From contig NKIR01000017.1 in the NCBI GenBank assembly GCA_002255985.1, positions 1-40,227 of the forward strand: DNA of 40,227 nucleotides, given 5' to 3'. The DNA is from Sphingomonadaceae bacterium PASS1. GTDB lineage: Bacteria; Pseudomonadota; Alphaproteobacteria; Sphingomonadales; Sphingomonadaceae. The translations under genes and the position numbers were made by a program. Shown piece by piece: positions 16,994-25,576 of the stretch; position 1 is the first letter of the stretch, and each line of letters opens with the position of its first letter. The notes beneath the pieces were generated by a model that did not search any database, was not told where the DNA came from, and was given only the letters and a program-made list of their open reading frames with translations.

Positions 16994-18205
16994 ATGACCG
17001 ATGCATTCATTTACGATTCGGTCCGTTCCCCGCGAGGGAAGGGGCGACCCGGCGGTTCCTTGCATGCAGTGACGCCGCTCAACCTCGCTGCGCAGATGCT
17101 GCGTGCCATTCAGTCGAGAAATGCGATTGACACAGCGGATTTGGACGAGGTGGTGCTCGGCTGCTCCACACCCATTGGGGAGCAGGGGGCGGTTCTGGCA
17201 CGCACCGCATTGCTGATGGCGGATTATTGTGAAACCGTTTCCGGACTGCATGTAAGCCGGTTTTGTGCCTCTGGCCTCGATGCGGTCAACATCGCTGCGG
17301 CCAAAGTGATGAGTGGGGAAGCCGATTTTACAATTGGTGGCGGCGTTGAAAGCATGAGCCGTGTACCGCTTGGCAGCGATGGCGGCGCGTGGATGACCGA
17401 CCCGTCGGCCGCGTTCCAAACATATTTCGTGCCGCAGGGCATCAGCGCAGATTTGCTGGCAACGAAATATCATTACGCGCGCGAGGCACTAGATGCGTTT
17501 GCTGCGACCAGTCACGCTAAAGCTGTGGCTGCGTGGGATGAAGGCCGCTTTAAGAATTCCATCGTCCCAGTTTGTGATCAGCTTGGTCGCGTTGTTTTGG
17601 AAGTTGACGAAACAATTCGCCGTGAGACCAATGCTGCCCAAATCGGCAAGCTTGAGCCCTCATTCGCATCGATCGGAGAAGCTGATCCTGGCTTCGACAC
17701 ATTGGCGCTCATGAAATATCCTGAAGTAGAACGCATCATTCATAGCCATCACGCAGGCAATTCGTCCGCCATTGTCGATGGTGCTGCGGCAATCATGATT
17801 GGTAATGATATCATCGCCAAGAAATATCAGTTGCGGCCGCGTGCGCGCTTTGTGGGGTGCGCATCTATTGGTTCGGAACCCACAATGATGCTGACCGGAC
17901 CCGTTACGGTAACGTCAAAATTGTTAAACCGATTGGGATTAACTCCGGACGATATCGATATATTTGAGGTCAACGAGGCATTTGCGAGCGTGGTTCTGCA
18001 TTTTGCCGATAGCTTACATATCCCGATGGAAAAGATTAATCCCAATGGCGGCGCAATCGCCATGGGTCATCCGCTCGGCGCAACGGGTGCCATTCTGGTC
18101 GGCACTGCTCTGGATGAGCTGGAGCGAACGGGGGGATCGAAAGCGTTGATCACTTTATGCGTGGGTGCAGGAATGGGCGTGGCGACTGTCATTGAACGCG
18201 TATGA
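16994..18205 (+). CDS. Thiolase (acetyl-CoA acyltransferase)
   Basis: A 403-residue thiolase with the acyl-accepting cysteine C91 in RFCASGLDA, the NEAFA loop, the base His in GHPLGATGA and the second Cys in TLCVGAGMG. It carries out thiolytic cleavage of 3-oxoacyl-CoA to acetyl- or propionyl-CoA plus a shortened acyl-CoA. An alternative TTG start at 16961 exists, but the family normally begins near the ATG at 16994 (MTDAFIYDSVRSPRGK). No clear ribosome-binding site is visible. It overlaps the FadJ-like gene by ATGA, which makes the two a beta-oxidation pair. It is a different protein from the pcaF thiolase at 35464. Confidence 0.92.
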   Translation: MTDAFIYDSVRSPRGKGRPGGSLHAVTPLNLAAQMLRAIQSRNAIDTADLDEVVLGCSTPIGEQGAVLARTALLMADYCETVSGLHVSRFCASGLDAVNIAAAKVMSGEADFTIGGGVESMSRVPLGSDGGAWMTDPSAAFQTYFVPQGISADLLATKYHYAREALDAFAATSHAKAVAAWDEGRFKNSIVPVCDQLGRVVLEVDETIRRETNAAQIGKLEPSFASIGEADPGFDTLALMKYPEVERIIHSHHAGNSSAIVDGAAAIMIGNDIIAKKYQLRPRARFVGCASIGSEPTMMLTGPVTVTSKLLNRLGLTPDDIDIFEVNEAFASVVLHFADSLHIPMEKINPNGGAIAMGHPLGATGAILVGTALDELERTGGSKALITLCVGAGMGVATVIERV

Positions 18206-20436
18206 CTCCAGAATTTACACCGAGATCATCGAAAGCAGGTGCAGATATGCCGATGACAACTATCGATTTTACTGTTGACCCTGACGGTGTGGCTGTTGTG
18301 AATATCAATGTACCAGATCGTCCTGTTAACGTTACCACGCCAAATTTTTTCGATGATTTCGAGCATGCCATTTCCCGCATTGCAAATTATCCGAGCATTG
18401 TGGGTGCGATCATCACGTCATCCAAGGCCGGCAGTTTCATGGCAGGCGGCGACCTTACCAACATGGGCGCTCTTTTTTCCTCTGCGCTGCTGCCAAATGG
18501 GCAAATTGACATCGATCGGTTGTTGGTAACCTGCACACGGTTTTCCGATCTGTGTCGAAAATTGGAAACATGCGGAAAACCGACCATATCAGCGATAAAC
18601 GGCTCGGCGCTTGGCGGTGGCTTGGAAATCTGCCTTTCCAGCCATTACCGGATGGTCGCGGATGATCCCAAGATCAAGTTGGGGCTTCCCGAAGTCCAGG
18701 TCGGTCTTATGCCCGGTGCCGGCGGCACACAAAGGTTGCCGCGGTTGATCGGACTGCCAAAAGCTCTGCCGCTTCTCATTGATGGCACTTTGCTGTCGCC
18801 ATTCGAGGCTCTAAATCTGGGCATCATAGATGCAGTAGTGCCTGCACAAAATCTTTTGAGCAAAGCAAAAGCATGGATCATGCGCAGCCCGGTATCCCAG
18901 CAGCCATGGGACGATCGCAAATTCCGTTTTCCCGGTGGTACGACACAGAATAACCCCTCAATCATGCAACTGTTCGTTGCAGGCAATGCGCGAGTCAAGC
19001 GTAAGGAAACCGGGCCAACGCCAGCGCCACGAGCGATCATGTCGAGCCTGTATGAAGGCAGCCTTTTGCCAATTGTCGATGCGTTGACCGTGGAAAGCCA
19101 ATATTTCTGCAAGCTTGCCATGATGTCGCAAACAACGAGTAAAATCCGGACCCTCTTTCTTGAAAAACCGGCCGCCCAGAAACGTGCCAGATTGATAGCA
19201 AGTACCGTAGAAAAACCTATCCGCAAGATTGGAATTTTGGGTGCCGGCATGATGGGTTCAGGCCTTGCCATCGCCTGCGCCATGGCCGGGATTGAGGTTG
19301 TGCTTGTTGACCGAAATAGCGAGATTGCCGCGCAGGCCAAGTCCAAGCTCACTGCGTATTTGGATAAGCAAATTTCACGTGGCACGTTAAATCCGCTGAC
19401 CACAAAACAATGGCTTTCTGCCATTTTGATAACGGATGAATACGGCCATGTTGGCGGTGCTGACGTGATTATCGAAGCCGTATTTGAAGATCGGGATCTG
19501 AAATCGGATGTCATTAAAAAGGTTGCTACAATCGTTGGTCATGGGACGGTTATAGCTTCCAACACCTCAACCATCCCAATTTCCGATCTGGCCCGGTCAT
19601 GTGAAAGACCGGAGCGATTTATTGGGCTGCATTTTTTCTCTCCAGTCGAAAAAATGGATATGGTCGAGACTATTCGGGGACGTGAAACGTCTGACGAAAC
19701 AACTGCAATTGCGATGAAACTTGTTTCAATTCTTAAAAAGACGCCGATTATCGTTTCGGATTCGCCTGGTTTTTATACATCCCGGTGTTTCGAGACTTAT
19801 TTGCAGGAAAGCCTGTTGATGATTGCCGAAGGCGTGTCGCCGGCACTTGTCGAAAATGTGGCAAGATTTTCGGGGATGCCAATGGCGCCGTTAGCGCTAA
19901 TCGACACGCTTTCTATCGATCTTGCGCAAAGTATCGCAGCGCAAACTAAAAGAGCCGGAGAGGATTCGGTCGATGCGCGCGCAGCCGATGATGTCAGGGA
20001 CCGGATGTTGAGCCTTGGCCGTCTCGGCCGCAAGGTAAAAAAAGGTTTCTATGATTATCTGGATGACGGTAGCATAGATTCCATCTGGGGTGGCCTTGCT
20101 TCTGAGTTTATCGCGTGTGATGACTTTACGCAGCCATCTGCTGACATCGTCCGCGACCGGTTGATCTACCGTCAAGTTGTCGAGTGTGTACAGTGTCTTG
20201 AAGAAGATATCATACATAGTCCTGCGGACGGTGATCTTGGCGCGGTATTGGGCTGGGGTTTCTTGCGGGGTTTTGGCGGGCCGTTTTCGTATCTGGATTG
20301 CATTGGATTACCTGCTGCATCTGCAAAATTGCAACAATTAGAGCGCGCCTATGGCAATCGTTTTCAGGTGCCAAGACTAATATGTGATTTGGCCGGCTCA
20401 AACTCTCAATTCTTTAGCGCAGGTCATGCAGCGTGA
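18202..20436 (+). CDS. fadJ: Bifunctional enoyl-CoA hydratase / 3-hydroxyacyl-CoA dehydrogenase (FadJ/FadB-like)
   Basis: A 744-residue fatty-acid oxidation alpha subunit. The N-terminal crotonase domain (about 20-300) has the oxyanion-hole stretch NGSALGGGLEIC and catalytic-Glu regions LPEVQVG. The central 3-hydroxyacyl-CoA dehydrogenase (about 340-640) has ILGAGMMGSGLA for NAD and HFFSPVEKMDMVE with the catalytic His, followed by the C-terminal helical domain. The ATG at 18202 overlaps the thiolase stop as ATGA. A second ATG at 18247 has a better site (GCAGGT) and begins where most homologues begin, so the protein may be 15 residues shorter. It hydrates and oxidises enoyl-CoA intermediates before thiolysis. 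Confidence 0.92.
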   Translation: MTPEFTPRSSKAGADMPMTTIDFTVDPDGVAVVNINVPDRPVNVTTPNFFDDFEHAISRIANYPSIVGAIITSSKAGSFMAGGDLTNMGALFSSALLPNGQIDIDRLLVTCTRFSDLCRKLETCGKPTISAINGSALGGGLEICLSSHYRMVADDPKIKLGLPEVQVGLMPGAGGTQRLPRLIGLPKALPLLIDGTLLSPFEALNLGIIDAVVPAQNLLSKAKAWIMRSPVSQQPWDDRKFRFPGGTTQNNPSIMQLFVAGNARVKRKETGPTPAPRAIMSSLYEGSLLPIVDALTVESQYFCKLAMMSQTTSKIRTLFLEKPAAQKRARLIASTVEKPIRKIGILGAGMMGSGLAIACAMAGIEVVLVDRNSEIAAQAKSKLTAYLDKQISRGTLNPLTTKQWLSAILITDEYGHVGGADVIIEAVFEDRDLKSDVIKKVATIVGHGTVIASNTSTIPISDLARSCERPERFIGLHFFSPVEKMDMVETIRGRETSDETTAIAMKLVSILKKTPIIVSDSPGFYTSRCFETYLQESLLMIAEGVSPALVENVARFSGMPMAPLALIDTLSIDLAQSIAAQTKRAGEDSVDARAADDVRDRMLSLGRLGRKVKKGFYDYLDDGSIDSIWGGLASEFIACDDFTQPSADIVRDRLIYRQVVECVQCLEEDIIHSPADGDLGAVLGWGFLRGFGGPFSYLDCIGLPAASAKLQQLERAYGNRFQVPRLICDLAGSNSQFFSAGHAA

Positions 20437-20472
20437 TCGCGGTAACCCGAGCATCGCCAAGAAAACGATCAC

Positions 20473-20886
20473 ATGATGACCGTTGACGCCAGAAATCAAA
20501 TCGAAACACTGCTGTCGGTATCGCCCTATCACCGGTTTCTTGATCTGAAGCTGGTCGCGCTGGATAACGATGGGGGTGAGCTGCGATTGTTGATGCCTTA
20601 TCAGGAGCGGCTTCTTGGCGACATGATTTCCCGCCGTTACCATGGCGGTGCCATCGCAGGCTTAATTGACGCCACTGGCGCGCTTGCGATGATGGCGAAA
20701 GTCGGACGGGATACCCCAAGCATAACGATCAGTATTGACTATCTTCGGCCTGCAGTTGCGACCGACCTCTTTGCTAAAGCAAAAATTCAGAAAAGTGGCA
20801 AGAAAATTGGAATAGTGGCAGTAGAGGTAATTGATATCGATAACAGAATTGTCGCTATTGGCCGAGTTATTTTGTCATTATCTTAA
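20473..20886 (+). CDS. PaaI-type hotdog-fold acyl-CoA thioesterase
   Basis: A 137-residue single hotdog domain of the PaaI group, with YHGGAIAGLIDATGALA as the catalytic helix region (the usual HGG plus acidic residue) and the SITISIDYLRPA beta strand. It hydrolyses acyl- or phenylacetyl-CoA thioesters and is often found in catabolic operons as a CoA-releasing safety valve. It is 36 bp after the FadJ-like gene, so probably the same transcript. The start may be either of two adjacent ATGs at 20473 and 20476. Confidence 0.85.
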   Translation: MMTVDARNQIETLLSVSPYHRFLDLKLVALDNDGGELRLLMPYQERLLGDMISRRYHGGAIAGLIDATGALAMMAKVGRDTPSITISIDYLRPAVATDLFAKAKIQKSGKKIGIVAVEVIDIDNRIVAIGRVILSLS

Positions 20887-20941
20887 ATCCACTGTTTAAA
20901 TGCACTAATATTCAAGTACGTATATCACGGGATTCGCGTCT

Positions 20942-21844
20942 ATGATGGAATTTGTTAACTCGATTATGCCGTTTTTTATAATATTATTGATGGCGGGTGT
21001 GGGATTGAGCGTTTCCTTTCAGCAATTGGGCCAGTCTTTGGGTAAATGGAAGATCATGCTCGCGACTGTTTTTTCGATGCAGGTTATCTTGCCACTGATA
21101 TGCATTGGGCTTGCCAGCATGCTGACGTTGCAGCCGGACATCGCAGTCGGCTTTGTTTTGCTGGCGAGCTGCCCTGGCGGGCTTTTCTCGAACTATCTCG
21201 TGCTGCTCGCAAGGGCAGATACAGCGTTGTCCATTTCCTTGACCGTTTTTATCACCCTCATTTATGCAATAACGGCCCCGCTTTGGGCGGGTGCGGCTCT
21301 GCATTTGTTCATGCCGGAAGGCACCGCAATCCGCGGGTATGATCCATGGAGCGTTCTTATATCGCTTGTCGGCTTTGTACTGGTTCCGACGGGCGTTGGA
21401 GTGGCACTGAAAACAAAGCGACCCATTCTCGCAGACCGGATTGGTGCGGTCATCCGTAACCCTGCGGCAATCGGGTTATTGCTGATGTATTTTTTGATAC
21501 TTTATGACCTTAGAGATACTCTAATAATTGGTGCAAAAGCGGCAATTATCCCAGTTTTTCTATTCAACCTTTTCGGCGCTGCATTGGGAGCGGGAATTTC
21601 AGTATTTCTGGGATGGAAATCACAGCAGGGCATCCCTGTTATTGTAGAGCATGTTGTGCGGCAGGAGGGCACAGGAATTTTCATTGCATCCGCACTGATT
21701 GGCAGCGTGGCGATGACGTATCCTATGCTGCTCAACTCTTTGACTGGCATGATTATCGGTTTGTCACTCGCGGTGTTTTTCAGACGCAAAGCGCGCTTGT
21801 CAGCCAAAAAATCTATAATAGATCCGAGAAACAGAAATGACTGA
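20942..21844 (+). CDS. BASS-family (bile acid:Na+ symporter-like) membrane transporter
   Basis: A 300-residue integral membrane protein with about nine or ten hydrophobic segments. It has the family signature LLASCPGGLFSNYLVLLARADTALS, in which SCPGGxxSN is the sodium/substrate crossover region, and a short basic C-terminal tail. BASS proteins move bile acids, pantoate, pyruvate or other organic acids with sodium. Coupling to the preceding catabolic genes and to an aminotransferase by an 8-bp overlap suggests transport of an organic acid substrate or product across the inner membrane. The direction is not known. Confidence 0.85.
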   Translation: MMEFVNSIMPFFIILLMAGVGLSVSFQQLGQSLGKWKIMLATVFSMQVILPLICIGLASMLTLQPDIAVGFVLLASCPGGLFSNYLVLLARADTALSISLTVFITLIYAITAPLWAGAALHLFMPEGTAIRGYDPWSVLISLVGFVLVPTGVGVALKTKRPILADRIGAVIRNPAAIGLLLMYFLILYDLRDTLIIGAKAAIIPVFLFNLFGAALGAGISVFLGWKSQQGIPVIVEHVVRQEGTGIFIASALIGSVAMTYPMLLNSLTGMIIGLSLAVFFRRKARLSAKKSIIDPRNRND

Positions 21845-23123
21845 AACAATCGAAATGCGCTCAGACATTATAGCGCGGATTGCCACGCTTGCATCGTCCC
21901 GTGTGGCCAATGCTTTCTGGCCCGATGGGCTGGGCAGTCCTTCTTTTATGGCCACAATGTCACAGCTCTACCCTGTTTTTGGTAGAAGCCTGAATTCTGG
22001 CTCAACAACAGGGCAGGGTGATGGCACCCTTTTCAATTCAGGCAAGCAGATCGATATTGGGGTCGGCCATTATCTCTCTGCACCACCAGAAGCGATCACT
22101 GCGGCTATCCAATCGCTTCAGGCGGGACATACACGCTATACCCATGTCCCTAATCTTTATCGGGCTATAATCGCAAAATATCTGGTTGAACAGCATGTCG
22201 ATGTGCATGAACAGCAGATTGTTACCACCGCCGGAGCGAGGACCGCAATGGGCTTGGTATTTTCCGCATTGCTGGAACCAGGACAGACTGTGGTTATCGG
22301 AGATCCGGATTATATTGGGCTGACGCATATGGCGGCATCGATTGGGTGCCGGATCGTGCGCCCGGCGTCAAAGCGGGCAAGCACAGGTGAATTGCGACCG
22401 GACATAGATCGCATTGTTACCGAAATTGAAGCCGGGGCAAGGATGTTCGCTTTTACAAATCCTTGTAATCCAACGGGCTATATCTGGAGCCGCGCGGAAA
22501 TTGCGGCGATTGTGGCAGCTGCGCAAAAATCTGGCACGTGGATCATGGCCAACGAAATTTATGACAAATTGTATTTTGATGACACTGACCATATCAGCTT
22601 GGTTCAATTCGAGGATACCGATCGGACAATCGTGGTGTCCGGCACCGCGAAAAACTACGACATGACCGGGTTCGGGCTTGGATGGATTGTCGGGTCGGGC
22701 AAATTGGTTGCCCTCTTGTCAGATTGGCAATTTATAACCCATAGCGGGGCACCAGATGCCCTATCGCAATACGCAGCGGCGGCAGCTCTATGCGATCCCG
22801 TGCGCGACCGTCACCCTGCCGCTTCGCGAAAACTACTTAAGGAAAACTGGATATTGCTGCGCGACGCTTTGCAGCAGGCCGGTTTGGAGACCTGTGGCGC
22901 GCCCAAAGCGGGGCAGTTTGCATTTCCTTACATCGGCGGCGACGACATTGCGCTCAGCCTCCAGATGATGCGTGAATTTGATGTCTTGGTTACGCCCGGC
23001 GGCATTTGGGGCGGCATGGGTGCTGGTCATATCAGGGTTGCCCTGTCGAATCCGGCCGAAACGCATTGTGAAGGAGTCGCACGGCTTATGACAGGGTTGG
23101 GAATCAAAGTAAGCCAGAATTGA
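21837..23123 (+). CDS. Class I/II PLP-dependent aminotransferase
   Basis: A 428-residue fold-type I aminotransferase. It has the substrate/cofactor motif FTNPCNPTG, the tyrosine region NEIYDKLYFDD and the Schiff-base lysine K272 in SGTAKNYDMTGFGLGW. The C-terminal Arg contacting the substrate carboxylate lies in HIRVALSN. It transfers an amino group between an amino acid and a 2-oxo acid and may release nitrogen from the island substrate or from peptide products. The start overlaps the transporter stop by 8 bp, so the genes are translationally coupled. It is the second aminotransferase of the island, after the unrelated class III one at 1488. Confidence 0.9.
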   Translation: MTETIEMRSDIIARIATLASSRVANAFWPDGLGSPSFMATMSQLYPVFGRSLNSGSTTGQGDGTLFNSGKQIDIGVGHYLSAPPEAITAAIQSLQAGHTRYTHVPNLYRAIIAKYLVEQHVDVHEQQIVTTAGARTAMGLVFSALLEPGQTVVIGDPDYIGLTHMAASIGCRIVRPASKRASTGELRPDIDRIVTEIEAGARMFAFTNPCNPTGYIWSRAEIAAIVAAAQKSGTWIMANEIYDKLYFDDTDHISLVQFEDTDRTIVVSGTAKNYDMTGFGLGWIVGSGKLVALLSDWQFITHSGAPDALSQYAAAAALCDPVRDRHPAASRKLLKENWILLRDALQQAGLETCGAPKAGQFAFPYIGGDDIALSLQMMREFDVLVTPGGIWGGMGAGHIRVALSNPAETHCEGVARLMTGLGIKVSQN

Positions 23124-23134
23124 TGCTGGCAAGT

Positions 23135-23153
23135 GCCTGCGTCGGTCGCAGGC
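23135..23153 (+). terminator. Hairpin after the class I aminotransferase, next to the IS left end
   Basis: GCCTGCG (23135-23141) and CGCAGGC (23147-23153) form a 7-bp stem with loop TCGGT, 11 bases after the aminotransferase stop. The IS481 element starts only five bases later, so any natural T-run may have been removed by the insertion. It could be a truncated rho-independent terminator. Confidence 0.4.
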
Positions 23154-23158
23154 AAAGG

Positions 23159-24161
23159 TGTAGACATGTAGGGACTCGCGAGACACCTTTTGTATTATTC
23201 CAGTGATGGAAGGAGGTGTTTTCGATGACGAAGAACGACGAGCGCGAGGTGCAGCGCAAGCTTCGGGTGCTGCAGCACGCTGAACGAACTGGGCAAGTGG
23301 CGAAGACTTGCCGCTATTTTGGCATTGGCCGGGCCAGCTTCTACAGATGGAAGCGGGCCTATGAGCAATACGGTGAAGCTGGGCTGGTCAATGCCAAAAC
23401 CATTCCAAAAAATCCACCCAACCAGACACCACCTGAAGTAGCCGAGAAGGTGTTACACCTGCGGCGCAAATACCATCTCGGGCCGGAACGCATCATGTGG
23501 TATTTGGCGCGCTATCATGGCATCAAATTATCCGACGCTACCATCTACCGGATACTCAAACGCAATGGCCTGAACAGGCTGCCACGCGGAACACGCCTGC
23601 GCAAAGTCCATACCAAGCGCTACAACAAACAGGTCCCGGGCCATCATATCCAGATGGACGTCAAGTTTCTGACTTTCATCGGAAAGAAGGGCGAGAAAAT
23701 ACGCCGCTTCCAGTATACTGCTATTGATGACGCTACGCGTGTTCGTGCACTCAAAGTCTACCAAAAGCATACCCAGGCTAACGCGATCGACTTTGTCGAT
23801 CACATCATCGACAAGTTCCCGTTCCGTATCCGGGAGATCCGCACTGATAACGGTCATGAGTTCCAGGCCAAGTTCCATTGGCATGTCGAAGATCTCGGTA
23901 TCCGGCACGCATATATCAAGCGCGGTACGCCCCAGCTCAACGGAAAAGTCGAACGATCACATCGATCCGACGGCCAGGAATTTTATCAGCTGCTCAGCTA
24001 CAAAGGCGATGTCGATCTGGAGACCAAACTCGACCAGTGGGAGAACTTCTATAACTTCCACAGACCACACGGAGCCTTCAAAGGAAAAACACCCTATGAA
24101 GCCCTCAGAGAAAGATTATAATCGCATACGGTGAATGTCTCGCCAGTCACTCGATGTTACA
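23159..24161 (+). mobile_element. Complete IS481-family insertion sequence
   Basis: An element of about 1.0 kb with one transposase gene and imperfect terminal inverted repeats. The left repeat runs 23159-23185, from TGTAGACATG to GCGAGACA. The right repeat is 24136-24161; its reverse complement runs from TGTAACATCG to GGCGAGACA. The repeats share the TGTA start and GCGAGACA inner end. No direct target duplication is visible outside the ends (CAAAGG on the left, CCCTTG on the right). That fits an insertion whose flanks were later rearranged, for example by recombination with another copy. Confidence 0.85.
23225..24121 (+). CDS. IS481-family transposase (DD35E)
   Basis: A 298-residue transposase. 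The N-terminal helix-turn-helix (KTCRYFGIGRASFYRWKR, about residues 28-44) binds the terminal repeats. The catalytic core has D145 in HIQMDVKF, D208 in RTDNGHEF and E243 in NGKVERSH, with exactly 35 residues between the last two. The reading frame is intact. The ATG at 23225 is chosen because AGGAGG lies at 23211-23216, eight bases upstream; an in-frame GTG at 23216 overlaps that site. The C-terminal 33 residues closely match the truncated copy at the window start. Confidence 0.93.
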   Translation: MTKNDEREVQRKLRVLQHAERTGQVAKTCRYFGIGRASFYRWKRAYEQYGEAGLVNAKTIPKNPPNQTPPEVAEKVLHLRRKYHLGPERIMWYLARYHGIKLSDATIYRILKRNGLNRLPRGTRLRKVHTKRYNKQVPGHHIQMDVKFLTFIGKKGEKIRRFQYTAIDDATRVRALKVYQKHTQANAIDFVDHIIDKFPFRIREIRTDNGHEFQAKFHWHVEDLGIRHAYIKRGTPQLNGKVERSHRSDGQEFYQLLSYKGDVDLETKLDQWENFYNFHRPHGAFKGKTPYEALRERL

Positions 24162-24193
24162 CCCTTGTGATTTGCGAACGGCGCAGCGGTACC

Positions 24194-24667
24194 TCACCCC
24201 GGAAAATCTTCGAGGTTGGCAAATACCCGTTTTAGGGTCTCGTTCAGGCCATTGATCTCTTTGGCATCAAAGTCTTGAAAGGCTTGGCGAAAGACTTTGC
24301 TGGCCTGCTTTCTGACACTGCCGATTGCGCTGCGCCCGACCTCCGTGAGACTGACTTCTGTAACCCGCGCATCGCTTTGTCTGGGGGATGTCACAACTAA
24401 GCCTTCGGCCTGCATCCGAATGACAGTTTTTGTCATCGTCGAAAGTTTGATGACGGCGTGATCTGCCAACTCGCTTACGCTCGCGGGGTTGATCTCGTTG
24501 AGGATCATGAGGACACGCCACCGTGCAACGTCCATGCCGATCTTCTTCAGCACATCCTCCATGTCATGGGTGTATCGGCGCGAGACCCGGGTAATCCAGT
24601 AAAATGGCCAATTTGCCATCTCAAAGTCACCGTCGAGGGGGTCTATGGAACCAAAATCATCAACCAT
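24194..24667 (-). CDS. iacR: MarR-family transcriptional regulator (IacR-like)
   Basis: A 157-residue MarR protein with a winged-helix core: recognition region SELADHAVIKLSTMTKTVIRM, then the wing SPRQSDARVTEVSLTEVG. In described indole-3-acetate degradation clusters iacR encodes a MarR repressor, and this gene sits beside a full iac gene set, so the symbol is given from context. It is 45 bp downstream of the hydratase-like gene on the same strand and is probably co-transcribed from the divergent promoter that carries a 12-bp palindrome near 25549. The ATG at 24667 lacks a strong ribosome-binding site; ATG 24619 with GGTGA upstream is an alternative. Confidence 0.8.
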   Translation of the reverse strand: MVDDFGSIDPLDGDFEMANWPFYWITRVSRRYTHDMEDVLKKIGMDVARWRVLMILNEINPASVSELADHAVIKLSTMTKTVIRMQAEGLVVTSPRQSDARVTEVSLTEVGRSAIGSVRKQASKVFRQAFQDFDAKEINGLNETLKRVFANLEDFPG

Positions 24668-24712
24668 GCAGGACTTTCATAAAACTAGGAGCAACGCATT
24701 CGACAGCTTTCG

Positions 24713-25519
24713 TTATGCATCTTGCCACTTGCGGATATCAGACGTGACCATTTCTATCGAATCATATCCTTCGAACTGTACGATTGCGTTCTGGTCGCAA
24801 GCAATTGGATGAATACCGGTCAATGCTCCAGTTGCGACCCAGTGACCAGCTTTGAAGGTCGTATCGAATGCCTTCGTTTCTTCGAAAGCTTCGCCAAGAG
24901 CGGTTGTCACAATATTCCAAGGCGATGCAACTGCGAGCGAGCCAACGATTTCACCCTCTATCGCCGTGGTAACGTGAAGCGGCCATCGATATCGATGGGG
25001 TGGGATTCGGTCTCCAACCAACAGGCCCCGATTGTTGCCGAACGCGGCAATCTGGATGTATGAAATGCTTTGATCACACACATCCAAACCATTGCCCGCC
25101 AGTTCGACGCCAACGTGAATGGCGGCGATATGCTCGAGCCAGAAATCATGGTTCATTATGGGCTGCGTCTTTCCAAGGGGCTTGGCAAGACGCACGATAA
25201 ACTCTGCTTCAACCGCGTTCTGGCCTTCATTCAAGACCGGAACCCTCGAGATCGCGCCCGACAATTTGCGCACCGACTTGGAGAAGATGGGACCGATGAA
25301 CCTTGGCGTGGAGCCCGGGCCGGAAACTGAGGCAGGTAAACGTCCGATCTTCCAACCCGCCACCTGGTCATCCCAAAGCCCGGTTGCTGACTTTTGGATG
25401 GCATAAGCTGTTTCAAGCGGAAGGTCGCGGGCGACATCGAGCCGCTCCACAAGCCGATTGAGGCGACGGCCTTTGACGAGCATTCCAGCGGCGTGATGCA
25501 CAGGGGCGATGTCGAGCAG
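24713..25519 (-). CDS. 2-keto-4-pentenoate hydratase-like protein (MhpD/fumarylacetoacetase superfamily)
   Basis: A protein related to 2-keto-4-pentenoate hydratases and 4-oxalocrotonate decarboxylases. It has the N-terminal helix followed by AYAIQ, GWKIG and SGPGSTPRFIGPIF, then the metal-site Glu regions AEFIVRLA and HVGVEL. The start is uncertain. The frame is open to a TTG at 25576, but that lies in the divergent promoter. The first ATG, at 25483, cuts into the conserved N-terminal helix. A CTG at 25519 has GAAAGG seven bases upstream and gives 268 residues, close to MhpD (269), so I used it. These enzymes serve catechol meta-cleavage, yet only ortho-cleavage genes are present here. It may be a relic, or may act on an indole-3-acetate intermediate. 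Confidence 0.75.
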   Translation of the reverse strand: MLDIAPVHHAAGMLVKGRRLNRLVERLDVARDLPLETAYAIQKSATGLWDDQVAGWKIGRLPASVSGPGSTPRFIGPIFSKSVRKLSGAISRVPVLNEGQNAVEAEFIVRLAKPLGKTQPIMNHDFWLEHIAAIHVGVELAGNGLDVCDQSISYIQIAAFGNNRGLLVGDRIPPHRYRWPLHVTTAIEGEIVGSLAVASPWNIVTTALGEAFEETKAFDTTFKAGHWVATGALTGIHPIACDQNAIVQFEGYDSIEMVTSDIRKWQDA

Positions 25520-25542
25520 AAAAACACCTTTCAGCTTATTAG

Positions 25543-25571
25543 TTGACAATTCACGTGAATAAGACACTATA
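25543..25571 (+). promoter_or_regulatory. iacH promoter with embedded 12-bp palindrome (probable IacR operator)
   Basis: TTGACA (25543-25548) and ACTATA (25566-25571), separated by 17 bp, make a good sigma-70 promoter pointing at iacH. The spacer holds the perfect palindrome ATTCACGTGAAT (25549-25560), the size and position expected for a MarR-family repressor site. The -10 element ends only five bases before the iacH ATG and there is no ribosome-binding site, so the transcript may be leaderless. The palindrome also lies upstream of the leftward hydratase-iacR pair. Confidence 0.7.
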
Positions 25572-25576
25572 GCCAA

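Noticed and set aside
18645-19514. Long open frame of 289 codons on the minus strand inside the FadJ-like gene
   Set aside because: It lies wholly opposite a gene with clear crotonase and dehydrogenase motifs, is rich in Ser/Arg/Pro and shows no family pattern.
23153-24167. Target-site duplication around the complete IS481 element
   Set aside because: The flanks CAAAGG and CCCTTG are not direct repeats. They look partly like inverted copies, which would only extend the terminal repeats.
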